Assembly: GCA_037385045.1 (NCBI GenBank) | Contig: JARRNJ010000094.1 | Location: forward strand, 1 to 9,519 | Source: JARRNJ01 sp037385045 | Lineage (GTDB): Bacteria; Pseudomonadota; Gammaproteobacteria; JASBUN01 | Direction of reading: 5' to 3' | DNA length: 9,519 nt | Shown: piece after piece, positions 1 to 6,072 of the stretch | Layout: each line of letters starts with the position of its first letter | How positions within the stretch are numbered: the first letter of the stretch is position 1 | The notes under the pieces: model-generated | The model's database searches: none | The model's input: the letters and a program-made list of their open reading frames with translations, nothing else | What the model was told of the DNA's origin: nothing | Translations under genes and position numbers: made by a program

Positions 1-984
1 ACGGGCTCGCGGCCCATCGTGCCCGACGCTTGGAAGGCCTTCCGCGACCGCGTGCTGACCACCGACGATCTGTTCGAGCAGGAACAGCTGCCGCAATCGA
101 TGGCGGTAGTGGGACTCGGCGTCATCGGCCTGGAAATGGGCCAGGCTCTGCACCGCATGGGCGTCGCCGTCACCGGCATCGACCAGCGCGAGCGCATCGC
201 CGGGCTCACCGATCCGGTAGCCAACCAGGTGGCGGTGGAGACGCTGGGGCAGGAATTTCCCATGTGGCTCGGCCACGGCGCGGAAATCGAGCCGCAAGCC
301 GACGGGCGCCTGCTGGTGCGCAGCGGCGACAATGACGTCGTCGTCGACAAGGTGCTGGCGAGCATGGGCCGCACGCCCAATCTGGAGCGCCTCGGCCTGG
401 AAGCGCTGGGCGTGAAGCTCGATGCCCGCGGCATACCCGAGCACGACCCGCACACCATGCAGATCGGCGACCTCCCGGTGTTCATCGCCGGCGACGTCAC
501 CGCCGACCGGCCGATTCTGCATGAAGCGGGCGACGAGGGCCGTATCGCCGGCTACAACGCGGTCGCCGAACGAGTCACCGCCTTCAGGCGCAAGACGCCC
601 CTGGCGATCACCTTCTGCGAGCCGAACATCGTCACCGCCGGCGCCACCTGGGATCAGCTGGACAGCGAACGGGTGGCGGTGGGCGAAATGCGCCTGGGCC
701 CGGTGGGCCGGGCGCTGATCATGGGCAAGAACAAGGGCACCCTGCGTCTGTACGCCGACCGCACCGACGGCCGGCTGCTCGGCGCGGCCCTCATCGCCTC
801 CAAGGGCGAACACCTGGGGCACCTGCTCGCCTGGTGCATCGAGCAGCGGCTGACAGTGCTCGACCTGCTGCGCATGCCCTTTTACCACCCGACCGTGGAA
901 GAGGCGCTGCAGGCGGCGCTCTACGATCTGCTCGGCAAACTCGACATCGCACGGGGCGAAATGGTCGAGTTGCGGCCGCTGTAA
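1..984 (+). CDS. lpd: Dihydrolipoamide dehydrogenase-like flavoprotein, 3' part (5' end outside window)
   Basis: The C-terminal ~327 residues of a class I pyridine nucleotide-disulfide oxidoreductase, a FAD- and NAD(P)-dependent cytoplasmic enzyme usually ~470 residues long. The frame is open from base 1: its first residues, TGSRPIVP, match the conserved ATGSxP segment after the FAD domain, so the GTG at 19 is not the real start. Visible motifs are the NAD-binding GLGVIGLEMG (nt 112-141), the second FAD motif FIAGDV (nt 481-498) and, in the dimerisation domain, YHPTVEE (nt 883-903), which holds the His and Glu of the family's catalytic dyad. The redox CxxxxC would lie upstream and cannot be checked. 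Lpd normally reoxidises the lipoyl groups of 2-oxoacid dehydrogenase complexes. Several sulfur oxidisers also have an Lpd for lipoate-binding proteins of the sHdr pathway, but nothing here selects between these roles. Mercuric or glutathione reductase-like relatives are alternatives. Confidence 0.85.
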   Translation, partial: TGSRPIVPDAWKAFRDRVLTTDDLFEQEQLPQSMAVVGLGVIGLEMGQALHRMGVAVTGIDQRERIAGLTDPVANQVAVETLGQEFPMWLGHGAEIEPQADGRLLVRSGDNDVVVDKVLASMGRTPNLERLGLEALGVKLDARGIPEHDPHTMQIGDLPVFIAGDVTADRPILHEAGDEGRIAGYNAVAERVTAFRRKTPLAITFCEPNIVTAGATWDQLDSERVAVGEMRLGPVGRALIMGKNKGTLRLYADRTDGRLLGAALIASKGEHLGHLLAWCIEQRLTVLDLLRMPFYHPTVEEALQAALYDLLGKLDIARGEMVELRPL

Positions 985-1105
985 CACCCCGCCGGTCTTC
1001 GCTTGCGGCACCGCCAGCAGCAGCGCGCGGGCTGGCGCCTGCCGACGCCACACAATATCCTTGGGGCCACCTGCCGCCACACGCCTTGCGTGAAGCGGAC
1101 CCCCT

Positions 1106-1348
1106 ATGGAAGCGCAAAAGTCCCAGGCCATACTCCGGCACAACGTCGACTAAGTGCGCGAACCGCTGGACAAACACCAGCTGGGCGAGCACATGGTGCG
1201 GACCCAGGCCCAGCGCCGGCACGAGCTGGTGGAATCCCCGATCCGGCGCCAGCACGTGGCCGATGTCGCCTATATCCTCGACGCTACGCCGCCGGCCGAG
1301 CGGCGGCTGGTGTGGGAGCCGCGCAGCGGCGACGTAATGCCAGCCGGG
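1106..1348 (+). pseudogene. mgtE: Remnant of mgtE magnesium transporter (N-terminal domain only)
   Basis: Translation from ATG 1106 begins MEAQKSQAIL, like the start of proteobacterial MgtE, then meets TAA at 1151-1153. The same frame continues with HRQ-type segments typical of the MgtE N-terminus: LDKHQLGEHMV, then RRHELVESPIRRQ. After these comes ADVAYILDATPPAERRLVW (about nt 1258-1314), which matches the family block HPAD(V/I)AYILEALP..ERL.VW. Compared with MgtE as I remember it, about 12 residues are missing before ADVAYIL and about 4 after VW. The resemblance fades near 1345. The CBS domains and five membrane helices of a ~450-480-residue MgtE are absent. MgtE is a Mg2+-gated inner-membrane channel; this remnant cannot make one. 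The right limit is approximate. The in-frame stop, the deletions and the missing C-terminal 80% all argue for decay. Family assignment rests on pattern memory, not an alignment. Confidence 0.65.
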
Positions 1349-1425
1349 TTGCGGCTCCAGCAGAATTTCCATAACACCGCTTACGGGATGCGGCGCGCGG
1401 CGGCGCACCGTGGTAATGGGGACGC

Positions 1426-1734
1426 TCAGCGTTTCACGCCGTCGAGGCTGACCACCGGCGCGGACCCCAGCACCTCGGCGCTGTGCACGACGCCGCGCGG
1501 CACGGCCGCGCAGTCGCCCGCCTCCAACACCACCGAGGCGCCGGCGATGGTCAAACGGAAGCGCCCGGAGACGACGGCGTCCAGCTTGTCGACGTCGTGA
1601 CTATGGTCGGGAAACCGCGTGCCGGGCGGATAAACATAGCGCGACACCGTACAGCCGCGTTCGGAGAGCTTGCGGCGCAATGCCGCCTCGCTCAGCTCAC
1701 CGTCGCGGTCACTGTCCCAATGTTCGACCAACAT
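1426..1734 (-). CDS. Small single-domain cupin protein
   Basis: A 102-residue cupin. The start is taken as the ATG at 1734, giving MLVEHWDSDRDG; the open frame runs on to 1851, but that extension lies over the glutaredoxin codons and has no cupin character. A G-rich run lies about 13 bases upstream, so the ribosome site is weak. Cupin motif 1 is PGTRFPDHSHDVDKLD (residues 37-52) with metal ligands H44 and H46; the usual Glu is replaced by the D49/K50 region. Motif 2 is GDCAAVPRGVVH (residues 73-84), with the third His at H84. The protein would form one small beta-barrel, probably metal-binding and cytoplasmic (no signal peptide). Substrate unknown: such proteins range from dioxygenases to ligand sensors. 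It looks intact although the frames on both sides are damaged. It is divergent from the glutaredoxin remnant with almost no space between them. Confidence 0.75.
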   Translation of the reverse strand: MLVEHWDSDRDGELSEAALRRKLSERGCTVSRYVYPPGTRFPDHSHDVDKLDAVVSGRFRLTIAGASVVLEAGDCAAVPRGVVHSAEVLGSAPVVSLDGVKR

Positions 1735-1763
1735 TACTGGAGTATCCCCCCCTGCGCGCTGGC

Positions 1764-1976
1764 GCCAAGTCCCTGCTCGCCAAATGGGGCATCGCCTACG
1801 ATGAAGTGCGCGTGGACCTGGACCGCGCCGGGCTGCGCGAGATGCTGGCACTGACCCAACGCGCCCGCAATGTGCCGCAGATTGCCATCGACGGCCGCTG
1901 GATCGGCGGCTTCACCGAGCTGACGGAACTGCACATGGAAGGCGCGCTGGACGCGTTGCGCGAGTCTGCCGAGTGA
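1764..1976 (+). pseudogene. Glutaredoxin fragment lacking an in-frame CPYC active site
   Basis: From AKSLLAKWG (nt 1764) to the stop at 1974-1976 the frame reads as a glutaredoxin of the Grx3 type: AKSLLAKWGIAYDEVRVD (helix 1 and strand 2), then RNVPQIAIDGRWIGGFTELTEL with the cis-Pro TVP-like motif (NVPQI) and the glutathione-contacting GGF segment, ending DALRESAE. What should precede it, about 15 residues with strand 1 and the CPYC disulfide centre, is absent in this frame, where the codons read LEYPPLRAG. The +1 frame just upstream reads SIPPCALA. A two-base correction there would give CALAKSLL, fitting the second active-site Cys followed by xxAK, so a frameshift near the 7-C run at 1746-1752 or a local deletion is likely. 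The only upstream ATG in frame (1680) lies inside the cupin gene. Glutaredoxins reduce disulfides with glutathione; as read, this one could not. A sequencing error in the C run is an alternative. Confidence 0.65.
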
Positions 1977-1989
1977 GAGGACGGAACGC

Positions 1990-3462
1990 TCAACGATAGA
2001 ACAACAGCACCGTATTGAGTGCCAGCAGATTGCCGACGCCGTGCACGATCATGCCGGGCAGCAGGCTGCGGAACCGTTCGTAGGCGTAGGCGAGCACCAC
2101 GCCGCTCCACAGCACCGACAAGAACCCCAGCCAGGAATAGAGATGCAGAGCGCTGAAGAGCAGGGCGCTGGCAATAATGGCCGTGCGCGGCGACAGGCGT
2201 GAACGCAGGCTGGTGTAGATCAAGCCGCGAAAGCCCACCTCCTCGAACAGCGGCGCCCACAGCACCAGATTGATCCCGCTCAGGGCGGCGGTCTGCCAGG
2301 AGCCGAAGATCTCCTGCTCGTAGAGCCCCTCGGACCAGTGGGCGTTGAGCCCGAACTTCCAGCCCAGCCAGGCGATGAGCAGGGTCCCGCACCATTCCGC
2401 CGCCAGCATGGCCAGCGCAATGCGCCCCAGGCGGCCGAGGCTGACACCGTTCAAGGTAAGCCCGAATGCCGATGCAAAACTCAGCCCCCGCGGCTTGAGC
2501 AGGTTGCGGTGAATCAGCCACACCATGGGCAGCGAAGCGAACAGCGTGCTCCACAATGCCAGCACCCCGGGCCTGAAGAACGGCCCCGCCAGCAGGTGCA
2601 GGGCGGCGGAAATGGCGACGCCCAGCAGGCCGACGCGCACCACCACGGCGAAGCCCTCGCCCAGACTCCAGGGTTGATCCAGGGCCGCGCCGCGCCAGGC
2701 CGCCGGGCGTTGCAGACCGCGCCGCCGCGTCCAGGCCCACAGGCCGCCGCCCACCAGCAGCGCCACCGCCGCCGCCAGCATCATCACCCGGTCGCGCCAG
2801 CGTGCGCCGCGCTGGCGCAGGCGTTGTTCGATCACCTGCGCCTGGCGATCGCGGTGGAGCTTTTGTGCCAGGCGCAGATCAAGCCGGTCGCCGGCCCAAC
2901 CCAGGGGCAGCAGCCGGGCACCGTAGAAGACTTCCGGCAGGGTGGCGTTGACCGGGTCGTCGGTGTAAGCGTACCGCACGGCATCGCGGACCATCTCTTC
3001 GTCAAGGGTACGGCCGAGACCGGAGAGCTCGCGCTCCAGGGCCCGGTGGCGGCCGGTTTCAGCCAGCAGCACCAGCAGCCGGGCGCGGGTGTTGAACTCC
3101 GCCCAGGGCGTCGCTTCGGCGGGGTGATCGTGGAAATAGCGCAGCACTTCGCGGTAGGCGCGCACGGCGGTGGCCTGCACCTGCGCGCGGCTGCCGAACA
3201 GCAGCGCGAAAAAGCCGCGCTGCCACGCCGGCACCGATGCGTAGCCTTCGTAGAAATCCAGGTGCCGGTCGAGCATGCGGCCCGCCGACTCACCGGGAAA
3301 GCGCAGCGACGCCAGATCGTCGCCGCGGGAGAGTACGAACAGATAGGCCATCATGGACGTCAGCAACGCCGCACACAGCAGCGTCACCCACGGGCGGTAA
3401 CGCACCGGTGCCGCGCAGCAAGGCATCAAAGGCACCTGGCGCCGTACACCTGCTCTGTCCAT
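1990..3462 (-). CDS. CPBP-family (CAAX-type) intramembrane metalloprotease with long N-terminal extension
   Basis: A 490-residue inner-membrane protein. Start: ATG 3462, preceded by GAGGG six bases away; an upstream in-frame ATG at 3543 has no comparable site. The C-terminal ABI/CPBP core carries the three family motifs: EEVGFR (residues 407-412, catalytic Glu pair and Arg), FSALH (436-440) and HGVGN (474-478). Hydrophobic segments appear at about 25-44, 226-244, 271-292, 300-317, 346-368, 393-406, 426-462 and 468-488. Between the first two lies a ~180-residue charged, mostly helical soluble part (about 47-225), absent from typical 200-300-residue CPBP proteins and probably periplasmic if the first helix is a signal anchor. 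Family members process CAAX-type prenylated proteins or bacteriocin-related peptides; the substrate here is unknown. It lies 106 bp downstream of the DUF2452 gene on the same strand and may share its transcript. Its stop faces that of the glutaredoxin remnant, 13 bp away. Confidence 0.85.
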   Translation of the reverse strand: MDRAGVRRQVPLMPCCAAPVRYRPWVTLLCAALLTSMMAYLFVLSRGDDLASLRFPGESAGRMLDRHLDFYEGYASVPAWQRGFFALLFGSRAQVQATAVRAYREVLRYFHDHPAEATPWAEFNTRARLLVLLAETGRHRALERELSGLGRTLDEEMVRDAVRYAYTDDPVNATLPEVFYGARLLPLGWAGDRLDLRLAQKLHRDRQAQVIEQRLRQRGARWRDRVMMLAAAVALLVGGGLWAWTRRRGLQRPAAWRGAALDQPWSLGEGFAVVVRVGLLGVAISAALHLLAGPFFRPGVLALWSTLFASLPMVWLIHRNLLKPRGLSFASAFGLTLNGVSLGRLGRIALAMLAAEWCGTLLIAWLGWKFGLNAHWSEGLYEQEIFGSWQTAALSGINLVLWAPLFEEVGFRGLIYTSLRSRLSPRTAIIASALLFSALHLYSWLGFLSVLWSGVVLAYAYERFRSLLPGMIVHGVGNLLALNTVLLFYR

Positions 3463-3550
3463 CAATGCCCTCGATCCCGCGGGAATGCGGAAATGGCCCC
3501 AGACCGACACACCCAGTCTGCCATCTTTGCAGCCGCCGCGCACGCGGGGT

Positions 3551-3570
3551 GCGGGCCCGCCGCCGGGCCT
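3551..3570 (-). terminator. GC-rich hairpin at the DUF2452 stop codon
   Basis: GCCCG (3555-3559) and CGGGC (3564-3568) form a perfect five-base-pair stem around a four-base loop. It extends by a G-C and a G-U pair on the outside and overlaps the stop codon of the DUF2452 gene. No U-rich tail follows on the minus strand, so it is at best a weak or Rho-assisted terminator, or simply a byproduct of high G+C. If it does not stop transcription, the protease gene downstream would be read from the same promoter. Confidence 0.2.
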
Positions 3571-4063
3571 AACTCAGGCCGCTGTCGCCCAGCAGGCGCC
3601 GTAGCACATCCCGGCTGTCGTCGGGCGCATCGAGCTTGTCGGCCGGGGTCCAGGACATGTCGTTCTCCAGGCGATAGGTGCCCACGAACCGGTGGGGCGG
3701 CGCCCCGCGCCAGTCCTGGGGTGAAAGCATGGAGAAATACTGGCTGCCGTCGTCACGCCGGTAGAGATGATAGGTGGATCCGGGCTTGCGCTGGAAATTG
3801 CAGTCGGCGCGGTGCAGTTCCTGGTCGTTGCGCGCGTCCTCCAGCACCGTGCGCGCCTCGGCCTGCAGGGCTTTGATCTGGTCAGCGATCACTTGCAGCT
3901 TGGCGCTGACGCGGGTTCCGACCATACGATCAGCGTCGCCGATCTGCTTGGCCAGATCCACCAGCTCGACAGCCGGCGCCAGGCGGCTCACCGGGTAGGG
4001 AGCGGAATGGTCGTCGCCGCGGTGCGGGGTTTTGCCGTGATATTTTTTGAAGTCGCCGGCCAT
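3569..4063 (-). CDS. DUF2452 family protein
   Basis: A 164-residue soluble protein of the DUF2452 family (related to eukaryotic C1orf50), function unknown. The N-terminus reads DFKKYHGKTPHRGDDHSAPY (residues 4-23). A helical part follows, with LVDLAKQIGDADRMV and KLQVIADQIKALQAEA (about 34-70). The conserved core is LHRADCNFQRKPGSTYHLY (83-101) and YFSMLSPQDW (109-118). H84, C88 and the aromatic residues of these blocks are the most striking conserved positions. Start: ATG 4063 is preferred over the ATGs at 4129 and 4276, because a perfect TATAAT lies at 4128-4133 on this strand and because family similarity begins at DFKKY; no strong ribosome site is visible. No signal peptide or membrane segment. 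It is divergent from the PstS-like gene across 230 bp and may lead a two-gene unit with the CPBP protease. Family assignment is from pattern memory. Confidence 0.75.
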   Translation of the reverse strand: MAGDFKKYHGKTPHRGDDHSAPYPVSRLAPAVELVDLAKQIGDADRMVGTRVSAKLQVIADQIKALQAEARTVLEDARNDQELHRADCNFQRKPGSTYHLYRRDDGSQYFSMLSPQDWRGAPPHRFVGTYRLENDMSWTPADKLDAPDDSRDVLRRLLGDSGLS

Positions 4064-4127
4064 AAATTCAGTCGCTGGGTACCGATGACGGTCAAGCCGC
4101 GCGAGCCGCCGCGGCGTGCGAAAGGCC

Positions 4128-4133
4128 ATTATA
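4128..4133 (-). promoter_or_regulatory. Perfect TATAAT -10 element for the DUF2452 gene
   Basis: The minus strand reads TATAAT here, 64 bases before the ATG at 4063. A start point near 4121 would give a leader of about 58 bases. The region 17 bases further upstream is GC-rich and offers no good -35 hexamer, so an activator may be needed if the element is used. Its position inside the longest open frame is also evidence against the upstream ATG starts. Confidence 0.4.
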
Positions 4134-4293
4134 CGGAAATCGGTCACAGCTTTGCCCCCCTGCGGCGGGCTAAAGTCCGCTTCGGGGTTGTCGTTACAGA
4201 TTGAAATGGAGAATGACAAAACACAGGCTGCCGCCGGCGGGGGCGGGCATTGTTCACCCGCTGCGGCAGACCCCAAGGTGGAGGGATGATCCC

Positions 4294-5247
4294 ATGCACA
4301 CTTACTCCCGAGTTCTGCTCGCCCTGGCGGCGTTGCTGACCATTATGACCGCTCCGGCCCTGGCGGCCCAGAAGGACATCACCTGGGTTGGCTGCGGCAT
4401 CTCCAAACGCGGTTTCATGGAAGATCTTGCGGCGGCGTACAAAAAACGCACCGGCGTCGTGATTCACCTGGAAGGTGGCGGTGCCACCAAGGGGTTGCGT
4501 GACGTCTCCAGCGGCAAGAGCGACCTGGGCGGCAGTTGCCGCCTGCCGCTGGTACATCACGTGGGCGAGGGCAATGTCTCCGTCGATCCGGCCGAGCGCC
4601 ACGTCAAAATCATACCCATGGGCTGGGACGCCCTGGTGGTCATCGTCCACAAGGACAACCACGCCGTCAAGTCCATCAGCCTGCAGCAGCTGCGCGATGT
4701 ATTGACCGGCAAGATCACCGACTGGAAACAGCTGGGCGCCAACCTTGACCATCCCATCAACCTGTACCTGCGCAAGGGCAAGATCTCGGGCGTCGGCCTG
4801 ACGCTGCGCCAGCAGCTGTTCAATAATGCCGACCAGAACTTCACCTCCCATGCGACGATACTGGCGTCCTCGGGCAAGATCGAGAAGGCAGTGGAAAAGG
4901 ATCCCTACGCGCTGGCCGTCAGCGGCATCAGCAGCAGCCGTCACCGCCAGGTACGCATCCTGGGCCTCAACGGCATCGATCCCACCATGGCCAACCTCAA
5001 GGCGGGCAAGTACCTGCTCTATCGGATCCTGTTCCTGGTGGCGCCGCCGGACTACACCCAGCGCCCGGAACTGAAGGGCTTCGTGGACTTCGCCCTGTCA
5101 ATGGACGGACAGAACGTGATCGAGAAGGCCGGCACCCTGCCCTACAACAAGGGCATCGGCCTGCTGCGCACGGGCGCCAGCCTGGAGTACCTGCTGACCC
5201 TGGACGCCATCGACCGCGACGGCCTCTATACCCTCGGCGGCCACTGA
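4294..5247 (+). CDS. PstS-like periplasmic substrate-binding protein (orphan)
   Basis: A 317-residue exported protein. Start: ATG 4294 with GGAGGG about eight bases upstream; the open frame begins at 4201, but only the later start gives a signal peptide (MHTYSRVLLALAALLT, cleavage probably after APALA, residue 24). The mature part has the type 2 periplasmic-binding fold of the PstS family. GGGATKGLRDVSSGKSDLGG (residues 61-80) corresponds to the family's glycine-serine ligand loop and following SGxxD segment. LQQLRDVLTGKITDWKQLG (130-148) is the highly conserved LxxIFxGxIxxWxxxG block, and FVDFALSMDGQNVIEKAG (263-280) is the usual C-terminal block. The usual SGT loop reads KGKISGVGLTLRQQLF (161-176), so phosphate is not certain; another oxyanion is possible. 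C34 and C82 might form a disulfide. No pstC, pstA, pstB or phoU gene is adjacent, so it may serve a distant transporter or act as a sensor. It converges on the DsrC-like gene. Confidence 0.8.
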   Translation: MHTYSRVLLALAALLTIMTAPALAAQKDITWVGCGISKRGFMEDLAAAYKKRTGVVIHLEGGGATKGLRDVSSGKSDLGGSCRLPLVHHVGEGNVSVDPAERHVKIIPMGWDALVVIVHKDNHAVKSISLQQLRDVLTGKITDWKQLGANLDHPINLYLRKGKISGVGLTLRQQLFNNADQNFTSHATILASSGKIEKAVEKDPYALAVSGISSSRHRQVRILGLNGIDPTMANLKAGKYLLYRILFLVAPPDYTQRPELKGFVDFALSMDGQNVIEKAGTLPYNKGIGLLRTGASLEYLLTLDAIDRDGLYTLGGH

Positions 5248-5266
5248 CCCGTCCGGCGGCTCAGTG
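5242..5266. terminator. Inverted repeat spanning two convergent stop codons
   Basis: CACTGA (5242-5247) and TCAGTG (5261-5266) are perfect six-base inverted copies separated by 13 bases. Each contains the last sense codon (His) and the TGA stop of one of the two convergent genes, the PstS-like and the DsrC-like gene. The symmetric hairpin could serve both transcripts, but no U tract follows on either strand, so a terminator role is tentative. Confidence 0.25.
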
Positions 5267-5896
5267 TTCACCCTTGGTCCGCAGCAGGCCGGCCAGACGG
5301 TTGCCCTGCTTTTGCGGGCCGCCGCGGGGAAACAGGTCGTGCAGGTAACGATTGTTGCCCTTTTCACGGCCCCAAATTCCCGCGAAGTGTTTGATGATGT
5401 CGCGCACCGAAGCCTGTACGCCGTGGGCTTCGTAGTATTCACGTAGAAAGCGCACCACCTGCCAGTGCTCGCTGGTCAGGTCCAGGCCCTCGGCAACCGC
5501 CTGTGCCCGGGCGAACGCCTCGGACCAGTCGTCGAGGTTGACCAGATAGCCTTCGCTGTCGGTTGCAATCGAGCGCCCGTTGACCTCAAGGCTGCGGGTC
5601 TGCATGCCGGGGTAGGCGGTGCTGCCGCCGCCCGCGCCGCCGGGGGCGCCATCCTCGGCCAGTCCGCTTTCGGTCGGCGACCAAAGGGCGATGCGGATGT
5701 GCCCCTCCAGGCGGCCATGGTATCGGGCCACCCCGTCAACCAGCACCTTGCCGCTGACCGGCTCGATGTCCACCAATGCCAACCCGTTCCGGTCGGTTCG
5801 GGTGTCGAGCCTGTCCCCGTTGTGGTCGAGCACCACGCTCACCGGCGCGCGCTTGAGCGGCTCGCCGCTGACCCGCATCGATACCTGAATTTTCAT
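5261..5896 (-). CDS. DsrC/TusE-like protein lacking both redox cysteines, fused to an N-terminal beta-rich domain
   Basis: A 211-residue, probably cytoplasmic protein (no signal peptide). Residues 110-211 form a DsrC/TusE/DsvC domain: TDSEGYLVNLDDWSEAFARA (112-131), LTSEHWQVVRFLREYYEAHG (140-159), VRDIIKHFAG (164-173), then REKGNNRYLHDLFPRGGPQK (177-196). The C-terminal arm QGNRLAGLLRTKGEH aligns without gaps with the DsrC arm QACKIAGLPKPTGCV: CysB becomes N199 and CysA becomes E210. True DsrC needs both cysteines and TusE needs the last one for persulfide carriage, so chemistry of that kind is excluded. A cysteine-less subgroup of the family has been called RspA and proposed to be regulatory; I recall this from the literature. 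Residues 1-73 resemble a small beta-sandwich (PVSVVL, TDRNGLALVDI, GKVLVDG), followed by a Gly-rich linker (83-97). The ATG lies nine bases after a weak GGTAAG site. It has its own promoter and converges on the PstS-like gene. Confidence 0.8.
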   Translation of the reverse strand: MKIQVSMRVSGEPLKRAPVSVVLDHNGDRLDTRTDRNGLALVDIEPVSGKVLVDGVARYHGRLEGHIRIALWSPTESGLAEDGAPGGAGGGSTAYPGMQTRSLEVNGRSIATDSEGYLVNLDDWSEAFARAQAVAEGLDLTSEHWQVVRFLREYYEAHGVQASVRDIIKHFAGIWGREKGNNRYLHDLFPRGGPQKQGNRLAGLLRTKGEH

Positions 5897-5938
5897 AAGC
5901 TTACCGCCCCGCCGGGTGAGTGCATGAAAGGTGTAGAG

Positions 5939-5966
5939 ATCTTACATCTTTATTTGGCGGGGTCAA
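5939..5966 (-). promoter_or_regulatory. Sigma70-like promoter of the DsrC-like gene
   Basis: On the minus strand, TTGACC (5966-5961) and TAAGAT (5944-5939) are separated by 16 bases. They match the consensus at five and four of six positions. The stretch is locally AT-rich in a GC-rich neighbourhood. A start point near 5932 would leave a leader of about 36 bases before the ATG at 5896. This suggests the gene is transcribed independently of the DUF2189 gene upstream. Confidence 0.45.
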
Positions 5967-6027
5967 GCAGGTGGCGGAGGAGCCATGTGCCCGCCCCATC
6001 CAGCCGCTCGAGGTTCACGATGAGATG

Positions 6028-6068
6028 CCCGAAACGGCATGCCGATCGGGGCCGCGGAACCGTGGCCC
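6028..6068 (-). terminator. Two back-to-back hairpins after the DUF2189 gene
   Basis: The first, nearest the stop codon on the minus strand, pairs 6049-6057 with 6060-6068 (nine base pairs including one G-U; the innermost pair must open to leave a four-base loop). The second pairs CCCGA (6028-6032) with TCGGG (6046-6050), and inside it CGG (6035-6037) with CCG (6042-6044) around the loop CATG. They share 6049-6050, so they may be alternatives. No U tract follows. Their place between a stop codon and a new promoter fits transcription termination. Confidence 0.35.
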
Positions 6069-6072
6069 GCGT

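Noticed and set aside
791..1408. 205-codon minus-strand frame over the lpd end and mgtE remnant
   Set aside because: It crosses the coding end of the lpd-like gene antisense and shows no domain. A passing likeness of MEILLE to an MgtE segment is on the wrong strand and taken as chance.
1349..1600. Continuation of the mgtE-remnant frame over the cupin 3' end
   Set aside because: MgtE similarity fades near 1345, and beyond 1426 the frame is antisense to the cupin gene.
2338..3876. 512-codon open frame on the plus strand
   Set aside because: Antisense to the CPBP protease and DUF2452 genes, which have clear family motifs. The translation is low-complexity Gln/Arg/Pro/His, as expected opposite a GC-rich gene.
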